DNA from: Bacteroidales bacterium
GTDB taxonomy: Bacteria; Bacteroidota; Bacteroidia; Bacteroidales; UBA932
DNA length: 52,133 nucleotides
Reading direction: 5' to 3'
Assembly (NCBI GenBank): GCA_017551425.1
Contig: JAFZLQ010000063.1
Location: 1 to 52,133, forward strand
The notes beneath the pieces were generated by a model. It was not told where the DNA came from, did no database searches, and saw only the letters and a program-made list of their open reading frames with translations. Of the stretch, positions 44,801 to 52,133 are shown in pieces. A program made the translations under genes and the position numbers. Within the stretch, counting starts at the first letter, position 1. Each line of letters starts with the position of its first letter.

Positions 44801-45170
44801 CTACGAAATCTCGTCCGAAGACATGCCCGGCTGGCTCGTGGCCACCGAGGGCACGCTCACCGTGGCGCTCGATATAGTGCAGACTCCCGAGCTTGTGCTC
44901 GAAGGCACCGCCCGCGAGCTCATCCACCCCATTCAGAACCTCCGCAAGGAGAGCGGATTCTCGCTTACGGACCGCATAGATACGTTCATCTATGCCGAGG
45001 GCGCCGCCTCCGACGCCATCAGCAAGGCCCTTGCCGCCCACGGCATGTACGTGGCGGCGCAGACCCTGTCCAAGAGCCTGGTGCTCAGGCCTCTGGCAGA
45101 GGCACCGGAGGGCGCCGCAGAGGTCGCATGGGAAGATACATCCATCAAAATCAAACTAAACCGCATATAA
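41823..45170 (+). CDS. ileS: Isoleucyl-tRNA synthetase
   Basis: 1115 residues; charges tRNA-Ile with isoleucine. The class I HIGH-type motif is GIHH near residue 57 (PPSANGMPGIHHVMARS), the editing domain includes WTTTPWTLPSN, and the KMSKR motif is near residue 660 (GEKMSKRLGNAVDP). The length and the C-terminal extension fit the longer eukaryotic-like IleRS type common in Bacteroidota. It starts an operon with the dksA-like gene, lspA and the LOG-family gene. Confidence 0.97.
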   Translation: MTFKEYKGLDLVAAGNEVLERWRAIDAFGKSLELREGAPEFIFFEGPPSANGMPGIHHVMARSIKDAICRYKTQSGFKVRRRAGWDTHGLPVELGVEKKLGITKEDIGVKISVEDYNSACRQEVMKYTAEWRNLTERVGYWVDMDDPYITYDNRYIETLWYLLKDIYGKGLLYKGKSIQPYSPAAGTGLSTHELNQPGCYRDVKDTTVCAQFKAKGEEGLYFLAWTTTPWTLPSNTALCVGPDIDYVKVRSANPYTGAPATYILAKDLVPVWFNGKVEFEQLPGVLKGSELVGMEYEQLIPWFNPGPGAFRVIPGDYVTTEDGTGIVHIAPTFGADDARVARAAGVPPLQVTDRNGDPQAQVDLKGRFFRLEDLDPAYVASSVSPDYAAFAGRFVKNAYDDTLAPDAPTLDVDLCVMLKAAGKAFRIEKHVHSYPHCWRTDKPVLYYPLDSWFIRTTAVREQMTELNGQIRWKPESTGTGRFGKWLENIQDWNLSRSRYWGTPLPIWRTEDGREEICIGSVKELYDQIDKSVAAGFMASNPLRDAGFDPSDMGKANYDRIDLHRPYVDNIFLVSPSGRRMVREKDLIDVWFDSGAMPYAQTGLRGLGTPDFGATADFIAEGVDQTRGWFYTLHAIHTMVSGTPAFRRVISNGLVLDKKGEKMSKRLGNAVDPFAAMDKYGADALRWYMMTNAQPWDNLKFDEAGVEEVRRKFFGTLYNSYSVFALYANLDGFDPSAAAVPYAARPMFDRWIISRLNTLSERVVAAYEDYDITTAGRLVQDFVCDDLSNWYIRLNKKRLWGSGMPEDKLAAYQTLYEVLKGVALLGAPIAPFYMERLWLDLVPGSESVHFEPMPACDRSLVDAGLEESMSFAQKASSMVLALRKKVGINVRKPLAKVLVPVLDDSVREHIEKVKDIFLTEVNVKKLEFLHDTTGIITKRIKPNFKTLGKIYGKQMKEIAAAFGTLGQETIGEIERSGEYTLTLPSGPVLLSPGDYEISSEDMPGWLVATEGTLTVALDIVQTPELVLEGTARELIHPIQNLRKESGFSLTDRIDTFIYAEGAASDAISKALAAHGMYVAAQTLSKSLVLRPLAEAPEGAAEVAWEDTSIKIKLNRI

Positions 45171-45171
45171 T

Positions 45172-45573
45172 ATGGCTGAAGAAATCAAAACCCGCTATTC
45201 CGACGAAGAACTTGCCGAGTTCAAGGAGATCATAGAGAATATGCTCACCAAGGCCCGCGCCGAGTATGACACCCTGCGTCAGGTCGTCATGCACAACGGG
45301 TCCAACGACATCGAGGACACGTCCCCCTCGTTCAAGACCGTGGAGGACGACGGCGCCTACCAGCTCTCCAAGGAGGAGGCAAGCCAGCTGGCGCAGCGTC
45401 AGTACAAGTTCATCCAGAACCTCGAGGCCGCTCTCGTGCGCATAGAGAACAAGACCTACGGCATCTGCCGCGTCACCGGAAAACTGATACCCAAGGAGCG
45501 CCTGCGCCTTGTGCCTCACGCAACCCTTACCGTTGAGGCAAAGGAAATGCTCGCCAAGTCCGGCAAGAAATGA
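45172..45573 (+). CDS. DksA/TraR-family transcriptional regulator without full zinc finger
   Basis: 133 residues. The N-terminal part is a coiled coil, followed by the family sequence YGICRVTGKLIPKERLRLVPHAT. Only one of the four zinc-finger cysteines remains (in GICR). This degenerate form is usual in Bacteroidota, so it is not a local defect. It probably binds the RNA polymerase secondary channel like DksA. It starts 1 nt after ileS ends and its stop overlaps lspA (ATGA). Confidence 0.88.
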   Translation: MAEEIKTRYSDEELAEFKEIIENMLTKARAEYDTLRQVVMHNGSNDIEDTSPSFKTVEDDGAYQLSKEEASQLAQRQYKFIQNLEAALVRIENKTYGICRVTGKLIPKERLRLVPHATLTVEAKEMLAKSGKK

Positions 45574-46133
45574 AAATTTCAAAAGGAGTCCGGCTTATCC
45601 TGCTTGGAGTAGTGCTGGTGGTCATAGACCAGATAATCAAGTATCTGGTCAAGACCAACATGTCCCTGGGCGAGCAGATCTACGTGATAGGCGAATGGTT
45701 CCGCCTGTGCTTTGTGGAGAACGCCGGATTCGCTTTCGGCATGAAGTTCGGCGGCGCTGTGGGCAAGTTCTGCCTCTCGCTGTTCAGGATACTTCTCTGC
45801 GGCGCCCTCATCTGGTGGATTTCGTCGCTCTGCCGCAAGCCTTCCGTGCCCACGGGCGTCCTGGTGGGGCTCACGCTCATCACCGCAGGGGCGTTCGGCA
45901 ACATTATCGACTGCCTTTTCTACGGCATGATATGGGATTACGCCCCTTTCATGTTCGGCAAGGTGGTGGACATGTTCTATTTCCCGCTGATACACAATTC
46001 CGCCGGGGAGGTGATATTCTTCAGCCCGGTGTTCAATTTTGCCGATTCATGCGTTACCGTGGGGGCTTTCTACCTGGTGCTGTTCCAGTGGAAGTTCTTC
46101 ACCTCGGACGACAAAAAGAAGGCTGAGTCATGA
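45570..46133 (+). CDS. lspA: Lipoprotein signal peptidase
   Basis: 187 residues with four membrane helices. The family motifs are VENAGFAFGM, FGNIIDCLFYG (first catalytic Asp) and FNFADSCVTVG (second catalytic Asp). It cleaves prolipoproteins after diacylglyceryl transfer, and would process the many lipoproteins encoded in this window. Overlaps both neighbours by ATGA. Confidence 0.95.
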   Translation: MKISKGVRLILLGVVLVVIDQIIKYLVKTNMSLGEQIYVIGEWFRLCFVENAGFAFGMKFGGAVGKFCLSLFRILLCGALIWWISSLCRKPSVPTGVLVGLTLITAGAFGNIIDCLFYGMIWDYAPFMFGKVVDMFYFPLIHNSAGEVIFFSPVFNFADSCVTVGAFYLVLFQWKFFTSDDKKKAES

Positions 46134-47248
46134 CCATCCAACCCTATCGCGAGATAGAGCGCATACAGGATTTGCCGCAGCCGGATGCCACCGGGCGCGT
46201 ATTCCATTGCGTCTTCCAGGATATCGATTTCAACGCCGCTCCCGGATATGCCGCCAGCGGCGCCATGTTCGAGGACTGCTGCTTCCTTGGCTGCAGTCTG
46301 CCGGCGGGCGTGCAGGAGACTCTCGGCCCCGGATGCACCGTCTTTCCCAAGCTCAGGCTTGCGTATAATGCATTCCGCAGCAGCATGTACACGGGCGAGA
46401 GCCTTTACGAAGGCTTCGATCCCGGGTCTCCGGACTCTTTCCTGACCTGCTACGACACCAGGGTTTACAACGATTACATAGCCCGGGGCAAGGAAGCCCG
46501 CGACATAATCGACACTCTCGGCCGTTCCCTTCACGACCACGCCATAGGCGACGCCATGGGCGATTTCCTTGCCCGTTACGACGAGCGCAAGGTGGTTGCG
46601 GTGATGGGCGGTCACGCCTGCAAGCGTACCGACCCTTCTTTCCGTGAGGTCGCACTCATCAGCAAGGAACTGACCGAAAAGGGCCGCCTGATGTGCTCAG
46701 GAGGCGGTCCCGGCGCCATGGAGGCAACCCACTTCGGCGCCTGGATGGCCGGTAGGACCATGGCGGAGTTCGACGATGCCCTTGCCATGCTTTCCGTCGC
46801 CCCCACCTTCCGCGACGCCGCATGGCTCGGTTCCGCATTCGAGGTGCGGGCCAAGTATCCCTGCGGGGAAGGGTTCCGCAGCCTCGGCATCCCCACATGG
46901 TTCTACGGCCATGAGCCGGCGACGCCATTTGCCACCGATATCGCCAAGTATTTCCAGAACAGCGTTCGGGAGGACATCCTGCTGACGATAGCCAAGGGTG
47001 GGATCATCTATTCGCCCGGTGCGGCCGGAACCCTTCAGGAAATCTTCCAGGATGCCGCCCAGAACCATTACGAGACCTTCGGATACGCCTCGCCCATGGT
47101 GTTCCTCGGAAAGGATTTCTTCTGCAACCAGGTGCCGGTTTATCCTTTCCTGCAGGACCTTCTGTCCCGCGGAAGGTACAAGAACCTTATCCTGTCGCTG
47201 GCGGACAGCCCCGCAGAGGCGGTGAGCGCGATCCTGTCCTTCGACTGA
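46130..47248 (+). CDS. LOG-family protein (nucleotide phosphoribohydrolase-like)
   Basis: 372 residues. The Rossmann-like core starts around residue 155 (KVVAVMGGHACKRTD) and carries GGGPGAMEATHFGAW and SPGAAGTLQEIFQDA, the LOG-family versions of the PGGxGTxxE nucleotide-binding motif (here AGTLQE). The N-terminal 140 residues are an extension absent from short LOG enzymes. Related proteins hydrolyse nucleotide 5'-monophosphates such as cytokinin ribotides, or AMP; the substrate here is unknown. It is the last gene before tRNA-Ser. Confidence 0.85.
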   Translation: MTIQPYREIERIQDLPQPDATGRVFHCVFQDIDFNAAPGYAASGAMFEDCCFLGCSLPAGVQETLGPGCTVFPKLRLAYNAFRSSMYTGESLYEGFDPGSPDSFLTCYDTRVYNDYIARGKEARDIIDTLGRSLHDHAIGDAMGDFLARYDERKVVAVMGGHACKRTDPSFREVALISKELTEKGRLMCSGGGPGAMEATHFGAWMAGRTMAEFDDALAMLSVAPTFRDAAWLGSAFEVRAKYPCGEGFRSLGIPTWFYGHEPATPFATDIAKYFQNSVREDILLTIAKGGIIYSPGAAGTLQEIFQDAAQNHYETFGYASPMVFLGKDFFCNQVPVYPFLQDLLSRGRYKNLILSLADSPAEAVSAILSFD

Positions 47249-47281
47249 CAACAATTATTTTGCAGAAACGTAATAATTAGT

Positions 47282-47289
47282 TATTTTTG
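47282..47289 (+). promoter_or_regulatory. -7 box (TATTTTTG) for tRNA-Ser
   Basis: TATTTTTG ends 11 nt before the tRNA. A TTTTG about 20 nt upstream (near 47258-47262) is a suitable -33 element. Confidence 0.7.
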
Positions 47290-47300
47290 CAGCCCCGATT

Positions 47301-47385
47301 GGAGGAATGGCCGAGTGGTCGATGGCGGCAGTCTTGAAAACTGTTGTACGGCAACGTACCGGGGGTTCGAATCCCTCTTCCTCCG
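47301..47385 (+). tRNA. tRNA-Ser (anticodon UGA)
   Basis: An 85-nt class II tRNA. The acceptor stem is GGAGGAA (47301-47307) with TTCCTCC (47378-47384), followed by discriminator G. The anticodon loop CTTGAAA reads TGA. The long variable arm (TTGTACGGCAACGTACC region) and T-loop GGTTCGAATCC are present. No CCA is encoded, as the gene continues with CGCAAT. Confidence 0.95.
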
Positions 47386-47406
47386 CGCAATGCAATCAAT
47401 AACGGG

Positions 47407-47437
47407 CGCCGCACGCAAGTGCGGCGTTTGTATTATT
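47407..47437 (+). terminator. Terminator after tRNA-Ser
   Basis: A perfect 8-bp stem, CGCCGCAC (47407-47414) with GTGCGGCG (47419-47426), with loop GCAA, is followed by TTTGTATTATT. Confidence 0.7.
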
Positions 47438-47509
47438 GTGCCGTCCGTCGTGAACTTGTTCACGTAAGGGCCGGCACAATGATACAAACAGTGGCAGTAT
47501 CACTGCCAC
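47426..47509. repeat. Nested and tandem hairpins downstream of tRNA-Ser
   Basis: 18-nt arms (47426-47443 and 47472-47489, one mismatch) enclose a perfect hairpin CGTGAAC-TT-GTTCACG (47449-47464). Directly after comes GTGGCAGT-ATC-ACTGCCAC (47491-47509). No ORF is present. This could be a structured RNA or the remnant of a small mobile element. Confidence 0.6.
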
Positions 47510-47542
47510 GCCCGTATATTGATTGCTCTCGGAGATTGAGGG

Positions 47543-47561
47543 AAAAGGCCCGCGAAGCGGG
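47543..47561 (-). terminator. Possible terminator of the GH2-CotH transcript
   Basis: On the minus strand CCCGC-TTC-GCGGG is followed by CCTTTTCC. It is 80 nt past the CotH stop codon. Confidence 0.4.
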
Positions 47562-47564
47562 GCT

Positions 47565-47602
47565 AATCCCTCTTCCGACGCGAAAGAGGAGGAAGAGGGA
47601 TT
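47565..47602. repeat. Direct and inverted copies of the tRNA-Ser 3' end
   Basis: AATCCCTCTTCC (47565-47576) is an exact direct copy of tRNA positions 47370-47381 and is followed by GACGCG versus TCCGCG in the tRNA. GGAAGAGGGATT (47591-47602) is the perfect inverted copy. Such 3'-end copies are what tyrosine-recombinase integration at a tRNA leaves behind, but no integrase is in the window. Confidence 0.5.
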
Positions 47603-47640
47603 CTGCGAATCCAGACAGATTCTTGGCTTTGCGTGGCGCG

Positions 47641-49113
47641 TTAGAGGGCGTCAACGACTGAGGCTTTGACGGAGAAGAAGTTGTTGTTTCCGGGGCTGAG
47701 GATGCGGTATTCCGCATGGTTGCCCCAGGAGGCCGGACGGTCGGCGATGGTCATGTCCTGGCCGGTGTCGTTGGAGACGAAGCCGGAGATGGCCTTGTGC
47801 CATGAGCTGATCCTGGCCATGGCCGTATCGGCCTGGAAATCGCCGGCGCATAGATCCTTGAGGCACTGGACGTAGTACTCCCGCCATTCGTCGCGGGCCA
47901 GGAGCTTGGCAATCAACGGATTGGCTTTGTCGTCGCCCCAGTGCAGGGGGTTCTGCCTGCCGGAATCGTAGTACAGGCTTGTGCCGAGGGTATTGTCGTA
48001 ATCGTAGGGGATGAAGTAGAACCTGCCGGCGGGATTGAAGTAGAAATAGTAATTGTTGCCGCTGGTCCAGTAGTCGTCCCACATGCCAACGAGCACATTC
48101 ACGGCGTAGGTCCTGAGCAGCAGGGGCACGTCCATTTTCTGTTCCGCCCATGCGTAGAACTCTTCGCCCTTGAGGGAATTGAGCTTGCGGATGAAGTCCT
48201 GGAGCTGCGCCTTTGCAGCCGCGAAATCGGTCTCGTCCGACTTCAGCTCGTATGTGTAGTTGTTCTTGTTGTCGTCGGCCCCCATCCAGCCGTTGGGATC
48301 CTTGAGCGAACCTCCCCACCGGCCTTTCCAGAGATGACCGTCCCTGCCGCCGAAAAGGGTCTCCCTGCGCTTGAGGTAGTCTCCGCGCACGTGCTCCATG
48401 AGGATATAGACTCCCATGTAGGTCTCTTTCTCGCCTATCTTGATCCACAGCCTGGTATAGCCGGCGCTGATGGCCGTCCAGATACCCGCACGCTGGAAAA
48501 GGTCGTAGCAGAACACCTCGCGGCAGTATGCGGCGTCGTCTTTGAACCACTTGAGGTCCAGCCTGCTGGTGCCCAGAAGCTTCTGCCCCTTGACGTACTC
48601 GCTGAAGTGGAGGCCGAAGTGCACGTGCTGCAGATGGCCTGCCTCGCCGGGATAGCGCCTGGACGTATTGCCCTTGAGGCGCAGGCCGGCTCTGGCCACT
48701 CTCTCCTTGACCGTGCCGTCGCTGTAATCGACGTCGCAGCTGATGTACTCCTGGGTGTTGCTGTCTTTGTTGAAAGCGGCCAGAAGCTTCTCCCATTCCG
48801 ATTCGCTTATCGTAATCCTGATTTCCGGCACGGTGCCGCTTGCCGGCAGCACCGGGAGGAATCGTTCAAACTCAGGGGGCTGGTTGCCTTCCTGCCCGCC
48901 GCCTCCGCCGTTCTCCCCGCTCCCGCCGTTTTCATCGCCCCCGCCGTTCCCGTTGTCGCCACCATTCTCATCGCCTCCGCCGTTCCCGTCACCCCCGTTA
49001 TCAACGACGGTATTCCCCTGATTGCCACCGTCATCCACAATGATGAGGTCGTCCTTGCCGCAGGCTGCAGCAAGGACTATCAGGAAGATGCAGAACAGGC
49101 GTTTCATGCGCAT
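47641..49113 (-). CDS. CotH-kinase-family lipoprotein
   Basis: 490 residues. Lipobox cysteine in LAAACGKDD. Residues about 30-77 are a Gly/Asn/Asp/Glu-rich linker (GGGDENGG-like repeats). The CotH kinase domain follows: RLKGNTSRRYPG near residue 150, the basic RLDLKWFKDDAAYCREV segment, MGVYILMEHV and the metal-binding YDYDNTLG near 400. CotH-fold proteins phosphorylate proteins on Ser in spores and eukaryote-like settings, but the role of surface lipoprotein forms in Bacteroidota is unknown. It lies 3 nt after the GH2 gene on the same strand, so it is probably co-transcribed. ATG 49107 is an alternative start. Confidence 0.85.
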   Translation of the reverse strand: MRMKRLFCIFLIVLAAACGKDDLIIVDDGGNQGNTVVDNGGDGNGGGDENGGDNGNGGGDENGGSGENGGGGGQEGNQPPEFERFLPVLPASGTVPEIRITISESEWEKLLAAFNKDSNTQEYISCDVDYSDGTVKERVARAGLRLKGNTSRRYPGEAGHLQHVHFGLHFSEYVKGQKLLGTSRLDLKWFKDDAAYCREVFCYDLFQRAGIWTAISAGYTRLWIKIGEKETYMGVYILMEHVRGDYLKRRETLFGGRDGHLWKGRWGGSLKDPNGWMGADDNKNNYTYELKSDETDFAAAKAQLQDFIRKLNSLKGEEFYAWAEQKMDVPLLLRTYAVNVLVGMWDDYWTSGNNYYFYFNPAGRFYFIPYDYDNTLGTSLYYDSGRQNPLHWGDDKANPLIAKLLARDEWREYYVQCLKDLCAGDFQADTAMARISSWHKAISGFVSNDTGQDMTIADRPASWGNHAEYRILSPGNNNFFSVKASVVDAL

Positions 49114-49116
49114 ATC

Positions 49117-50994
49117 TTACAGGCTTTCCCGCACCTTGAGGTTCACTTCACGGAGGCCTTCGGCGTCCATCTTGATTACCTTGCGGTCGTAGGTCATGAG
49201 TCCGTTGACCTCGCCCTCGACATCGGTGGTCTGGGTATAGACGGCCGCGGAAACGCCTTCCGCGATACTGGGCAGAAGGACTTCCAGGGCATACTGGCGG
49301 TATTTTTCGAGCACCTCATCCCCGTCTTTGCAGAGGCCCTTGTAGCCCCAGTTGCCGTCTTTCTGCCAGGTGTGGCCCTCAATCGCGCAGCCTATGCCGC
49401 CGTATTCGCCGCACACGTCAATCTGTTTGCCGTCGCTGCGCAGGAGCATTACCGGCTGGGGATAGTTGTGGCTGTCGAGTATGTCTCCGCAGTGGCGGTG
49501 GTTGCCGCCGGATGCCGCATTCACGAGGCGCGTGGAATCCCGGGACCGGGTGAAATCCACCACCGCCTCGGTATCGAACTGGGCCCAGGCTTCGTTGAAA
49601 GGCACCCACACCATTATGCATGGGTATTTCTTCAGCTGGCCGATAATCTCTCCCCATTCCTTATAATAGGTGGCTTTGGCGGTATCCGTCAGGGGATAGT
49701 CCCAGCCGGTGTCGTACGCGTCGCGGCCCCACTGGGGGTCGTAGATGCCGTCGTTAACGAAGACATCCACGTTGCCGGCGATCGAGGGCATGTCCTGCCA
49801 CACCATCATGCCGAGGCGGTCGCAGTGGTAGTACCAGCGCGCCGGCTCCACTTTTATGTGCTTGCGGATGAAGTTGTATCCGAACTCCTTCGTCTTTTTG
49901 ATGTCGAAGGCAAGGGCCTCGTCGGTGGGCGCGGTGTAAAGGCCGTCCGGCCACCAGCCCTGGTCGAGGGGACCGTACTGGAAACAGGGTTCGCCGTTCA
50001 GCCCGATACGCTTATGTCCGTTTGCATCAACCACTTGCGTACAGCTGCGCAAGGCGGTGTAGCCCTTCACCCTGTCTATGACGTTTCCGTCTTTGTACAG
50101 TTCGATGTCCAGCGCGTACAGGTACGGGTGCTCCGGCGTCCAGAGCCGGGAATCCCGCGCATATACCTTTACGGGCTCGCCCGGGGCGGCGGTGTTCATG
50201 GACACGGGCCTTCCGGGGGCCCTGGCGTCTGCGTCCCAGCCTTCCACACCGGCATACAGGTTCACGCGCACCTTATCGGCATCGCCTGCAATCTCCGGAG
50301 TGACGGTTATGCAGCCGGTCTCCACGTCGGCGACGCAGTTGTAGTCCCTGACGTGAGTTTCAGGGACGGGTTCGATCCATACGCTCTGCCAAATGCCGGT
50401 GACAGGCGTGTACCAGATGCCTCCGGGTTTGGAGACCTGCTTGCCGCGGGGCTGCTCGTCGTTGTCGGTGCCGTCCAGGACTTTCAGTACCAGGCGCTGA
50501 CGGCCCTTGACCATATAGTCTGTGATATCGAATTCGAACGAGGTGTAACCGCCGGTGTGGGAACCCAGATACTGGCCGTTGAGCCATGCCTGGGCCTTCC
50601 AGTCAACCGCCTCGAAGTGCAGCAGGACCCTGTCTTTCCACTTGCCGGGAATCTTGAAGTCCAGCCTGTACCAGAGGGCGCTGTCGGCCCCTACCCTTCG
50701 GCCCACTCCGGACAGCGAGGACTCGACGCAGAAGGGGACCAGGATCTTGCCTTCCGGGGCGTCGGGGTAGGGGAGGTCTGCGGGTGTGATTGCGTAGTCC
50801 CAGAGTCCGTTGAGGCATTTCCAGCCATTGCGTACCATCTGCGGGCGTGGGTACTCCGGATGGGCGTTTTTGGGGCTGACTTCCGATGCCCAGGGTGTCC
50901 TGATGCGGTCACCGGCCGGTGCCCATTTGCCATTGGCGCCGGTGCATCCGAGCGTGATGAGGGATGCCATAAATAGCAGTCTTGCGGTTTTCAT
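49117..50994 (-). CDS. Glycoside hydrolase family 2 lipoprotein (beta-galactosidase-like)
   Basis: 625 residues. The start is ATG 50994, which gives a lipoprotein signal (KTARLLFMASLITLGCTGA). The frame stays open far upstream but only as the antisense of the neighbouring epimerase gene. Domains: sugar-binding jelly roll (LNGLWDY... to WLNGQYLGSHTGGYTSFEFDIT), immunoglobulin-like domain, TIM barrel with acid/base Glu in WVPFNEAW (around residue 467) and the probable nucleophile Glu in CGEYGG (around 530). It is shorter than LacZ and has no extra C-terminal domains. A -7 box ends 5 nt before the ATG. The divergent aldose epimerase fits a galactoside or similar substrate. Confidence 0.9.
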   Translation of the reverse strand: MKTARLLFMASLITLGCTGANGKWAPAGDRIRTPWASEVSPKNAHPEYPRPQMVRNGWKCLNGLWDYAITPADLPYPDAPEGKILVPFCVESSLSGVGRRVGADSALWYRLDFKIPGKWKDRVLLHFEAVDWKAQAWLNGQYLGSHTGGYTSFEFDITDYMVKGRQRLVLKVLDGTDNDEQPRGKQVSKPGGIWYTPVTGIWQSVWIEPVPETHVRDYNCVADVETGCITVTPEIAGDADKVRVNLYAGVEGWDADARAPGRPVSMNTAAPGEPVKVYARDSRLWTPEHPYLYALDIELYKDGNVIDRVKGYTALRSCTQVVDANGHKRIGLNGEPCFQYGPLDQGWWPDGLYTAPTDEALAFDIKKTKEFGYNFIRKHIKVEPARWYYHCDRLGMMVWQDMPSIAGNVDVFVNDGIYDPQWGRDAYDTGWDYPLTDTAKATYYKEWGEIIGQLKKYPCIMVWVPFNEAWAQFDTEAVVDFTRSRDSTRLVNAASGGNHRHCGDILDSHNYPQPVMLLRSDGKQIDVCGEYGGIGCAIEGHTWQKDGNWGYKGLCKDGDEVLEKYRQYALEVLLPSIAEGVSAAVYTQTTDVEGEVNGLMTYDRKVIKMDAEGLREVNLKVRESL

Positions 50995-50999
50995 AGTCA

Positions 51000-51038
51000 C
51001 AAATATAACGATAATAAGCACAAAAACAGTTATCTTTA
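51000..51038. promoter_or_regulatory. Divergent promoters for the GH2 gene and the aldose epimerase
   Basis: TATATTTG on the minus strand (51000-51007) ends 5 nt before the GH2 start codon. TATCTTTA on the plus strand (51031-51038) is one base off consensus and lies 22 nt before the epimerase ATG. Confidence 0.6.
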
Positions 51039-51060
51039 CGGTCGTAAAAGAATCAACCCC

Positions 51061-52131
51061 ATGAAAAAGACTGCAATAGCCCTGTTCGCGCTGCTGGCGC
51101 TCTGTGCCTGCAAAAAAGACAATATCGGCGTCTATACCATCCAGGCCGGAGACGTAACTATAAAGGTGACGAATTTCGGCGCCCGCGTGATGTCCCTCAC
51201 CACTCCGGACAGGGACGGCAACATAGAGAATATCGTGGTGGGCCACAATACTGTCGATGAATACATCACCCCTCCGGGCGAGCGCTTCCTGGGCGCCTGC
51301 GTGGGGCCGGTCGCCAACCGGATAGGCGGGGCGAGCTTCGAGGTGGACGGCGTCACTTATCACACGCCTGCAAACGACAACGGCCACAACACCCTTCACG
51401 GCGGATTCAAGGGAGTGGACAATCTTGTCTGGGACGTGTTGGAGGCATGCGATACCGCAATCGTCTTCCACCTGCTTCATCCCGACGGGCTTGAGGGCTA
51501 TCCCGGCAACCTCGACATGACCATGACCTATTCCCTGAACGGCAGCAACGAGTTCAAGGTGACGTATTCGGCCACCACCGACAAGGCGACTCCGGTCAAC
51601 TTCAGCCATCACCCCTTCTTCTGCCTGCGCGGAGAGGGCAACGGCAGCGTGGAGGAATACCTGATGCAGATCAACGCCTCGCATTACATCCCCATCGATG
51701 CGGAGAGCATACCCACGGGAGAGATAGCCTCCGTTGAGGGCACTCCTTTCGACTTCAGGGAGCCGCATCTGATAGGGGAGCGAATAGGACTTGACGACAT
51801 CCAGCTGAAGAACGCCCGCGGGTACGACCACAACTGGTGTATCGATAAGACTACGGACGGGGTGGAACCGGTCTGTACGGTTGAGGACCCTGTGTCCGGA
51901 CGCCGGGTTGAGGTGCTCTCGGACCAGCCCGGGCTGCAGTTCTACAGCGGCAACTTCTTCCTCGGCACCGAGAACGGCTCCAACGGGAAGGTTCTCGGCT
52001 TCCGCAGCTCCCTCGCCCTGGAAACCCAGAAGTATCCCGACGCCGTCAACCATCCCGGCTTCGGCGACGTCATCCTCCGCCCCGGAGAAGTTTACACCCA
52101 CACCTGCATCTACCGCTTCAGCGCAGAATAG
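51061..52131 (+). CDS. galM: Aldose 1-epimerase (mutarotase) lipoprotein
   Basis: 356 residues, complete; the stop is three bases before the window end. Lipobox cysteine in LLALCACKKD. GalM-fold motifs are present: GPVANRIGGASFEVDG, NTLHGGFKGVDNLVW with the first catalytic His, FSHHPFFCLRG with the second His, and GLQFYSGNF near the catalytic Glu region. It interconverts alpha and beta anomers of sugars such as galactose or glucose. A lipoprotein signal places it in the envelope, where it could act on sugars released by the divergent GH2 enzyme. Confidence 0.93.
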   Translation: MKKTAIALFALLALCACKKDNIGVYTIQAGDVTIKVTNFGARVMSLTTPDRDGNIENIVVGHNTVDEYITPPGERFLGACVGPVANRIGGASFEVDGVTYHTPANDNGHNTLHGGFKGVDNLVWDVLEACDTAIVFHLLHPDGLEGYPGNLDMTMTYSLNGSNEFKVTYSATTDKATPVNFSHHPFFCLRGEGNGSVEEYLMQINASHYIPIDAESIPTGEIASVEGTPFDFREPHLIGERIGLDDIQLKNARGYDHNWCIDKTTDGVEPVCTVEDPVSGRRVEVLSDQPGLQFYSGNFFLGTENGSNGKVLGFRSSLALETQKYPDAVNHPGFGDVILRPGEVYTHTCIYRFSAE

Positions 52132-52133
52132 CA

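Noticed and set aside
45172..45573. Degenerate zinc finger of the DksA-like protein as a local oddity
   Set aside because: Loss of zinc cysteines is common in this family in Bacteroidota, so it is not specific to this genome.
47941..50976. Plus-strand 1011-codon open frame
   Set aside because: Antisense shadow of the CotH and GH2 genes; repetitive Val/Ala/Gly/His composition and no domain.
50995..52101. N-terminal extension of the GH2 frame across the divergent region
   Set aside because: It is antisense to the complete epimerase gene. The ATG at 50994 gives a proper lipoprotein signal and is preceded by a promoter box.

Overview
The window looks like a chromosome segment of a GC-rich member of the Bacteroidota, most likely Bacteroidales. 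The evidence is the TAnnTTTG-type -7 promoter boxes, the ATP synthase gene order atpD-C-B-E-F-H-A-G with a short epsilon subunit, two SusC/SusD pairs, C-terminal type IX secretion (T9SS) sorting domains with PorV/PorQ-like barrels, and lipoprotein-rich gene sets. No plasmid, phage or CRISPR genes are visible. Most genes are tightly packed, often with ATGA or 14-22 bp overlaps.

Layout. 1-450: the end of an outer-membrane protein, a degraded stretch and a strong bidirectional terminator. 451-3893 (minus): an HxxxDG acyltransferase, then an exported hypothetical protein followed by an M16 peptidase split into two overlapping half-ORFs. 3936-13475 (plus): dnaX-lptB-atpDCBEFHAG, apparently one transcription unit. 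13782-34913 (plus): two SusC/SusD transporter sets with Calx-beta-like surface lipoproteins, then a hypothetical exported protein and a duplicated pair of subtilisin-like T9SS protease plus PorV/PorQ-like barrel. This reads as a locus for capturing and digesting a proteinaceous ligand rather than a classical glycan PUL, because no glycosidase is present in it. 34920-37817 (minus): a Tat-type aldo/keto reductase with ferredoxin domain and a membrane polyferredoxin. 37914-47248: housekeeping genes (greA, HIT, a thioredoxin-fold lipoprotein, an outer-membrane barrel, tsaB, cvpA, ileS, dksA-like, lspA, LOG family). 47301-47640: tRNA-Ser(UGA) followed by a dense field of hairpins. 47641-52131: a CotH-family lipoprotein and a GH2 glycosidase (minus), with a divergent aldose 1-epimerase lipoprotein.

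The most unusual feature is a set of short palindromic repeat elements inserted in frame inside conserved genes. Family A (about 150-156 bp) is present in dnaX, atpG and the polyferredoxin gene. It has nested inverted repeats whose arms differ between copies but stay complementary within each copy, and it is read through in both orientations. Family B (GTCAT/ATGAC-type) lies in atpB, atpG and tsaB, and in two of these it has expanded into in-frame 18-bp and 21-bp minisatellites. They resemble in principle the Rickettsia palindromic elements, but in a different lineage and with different sequence.

Other points of note: a perfect A AAA AAG slippery heptamer in dnaX whose -1 frame runs open into lptB; several genes whose -7 box lies only 5-7 nt before the start codon (predicted leaderless mRNAs); a terminator-like hairpin in the greA leader; and tRNA 3'-end copies downstream of tRNA-Ser. 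All function calls come from reading motifs and known family architecture; no database search was run.
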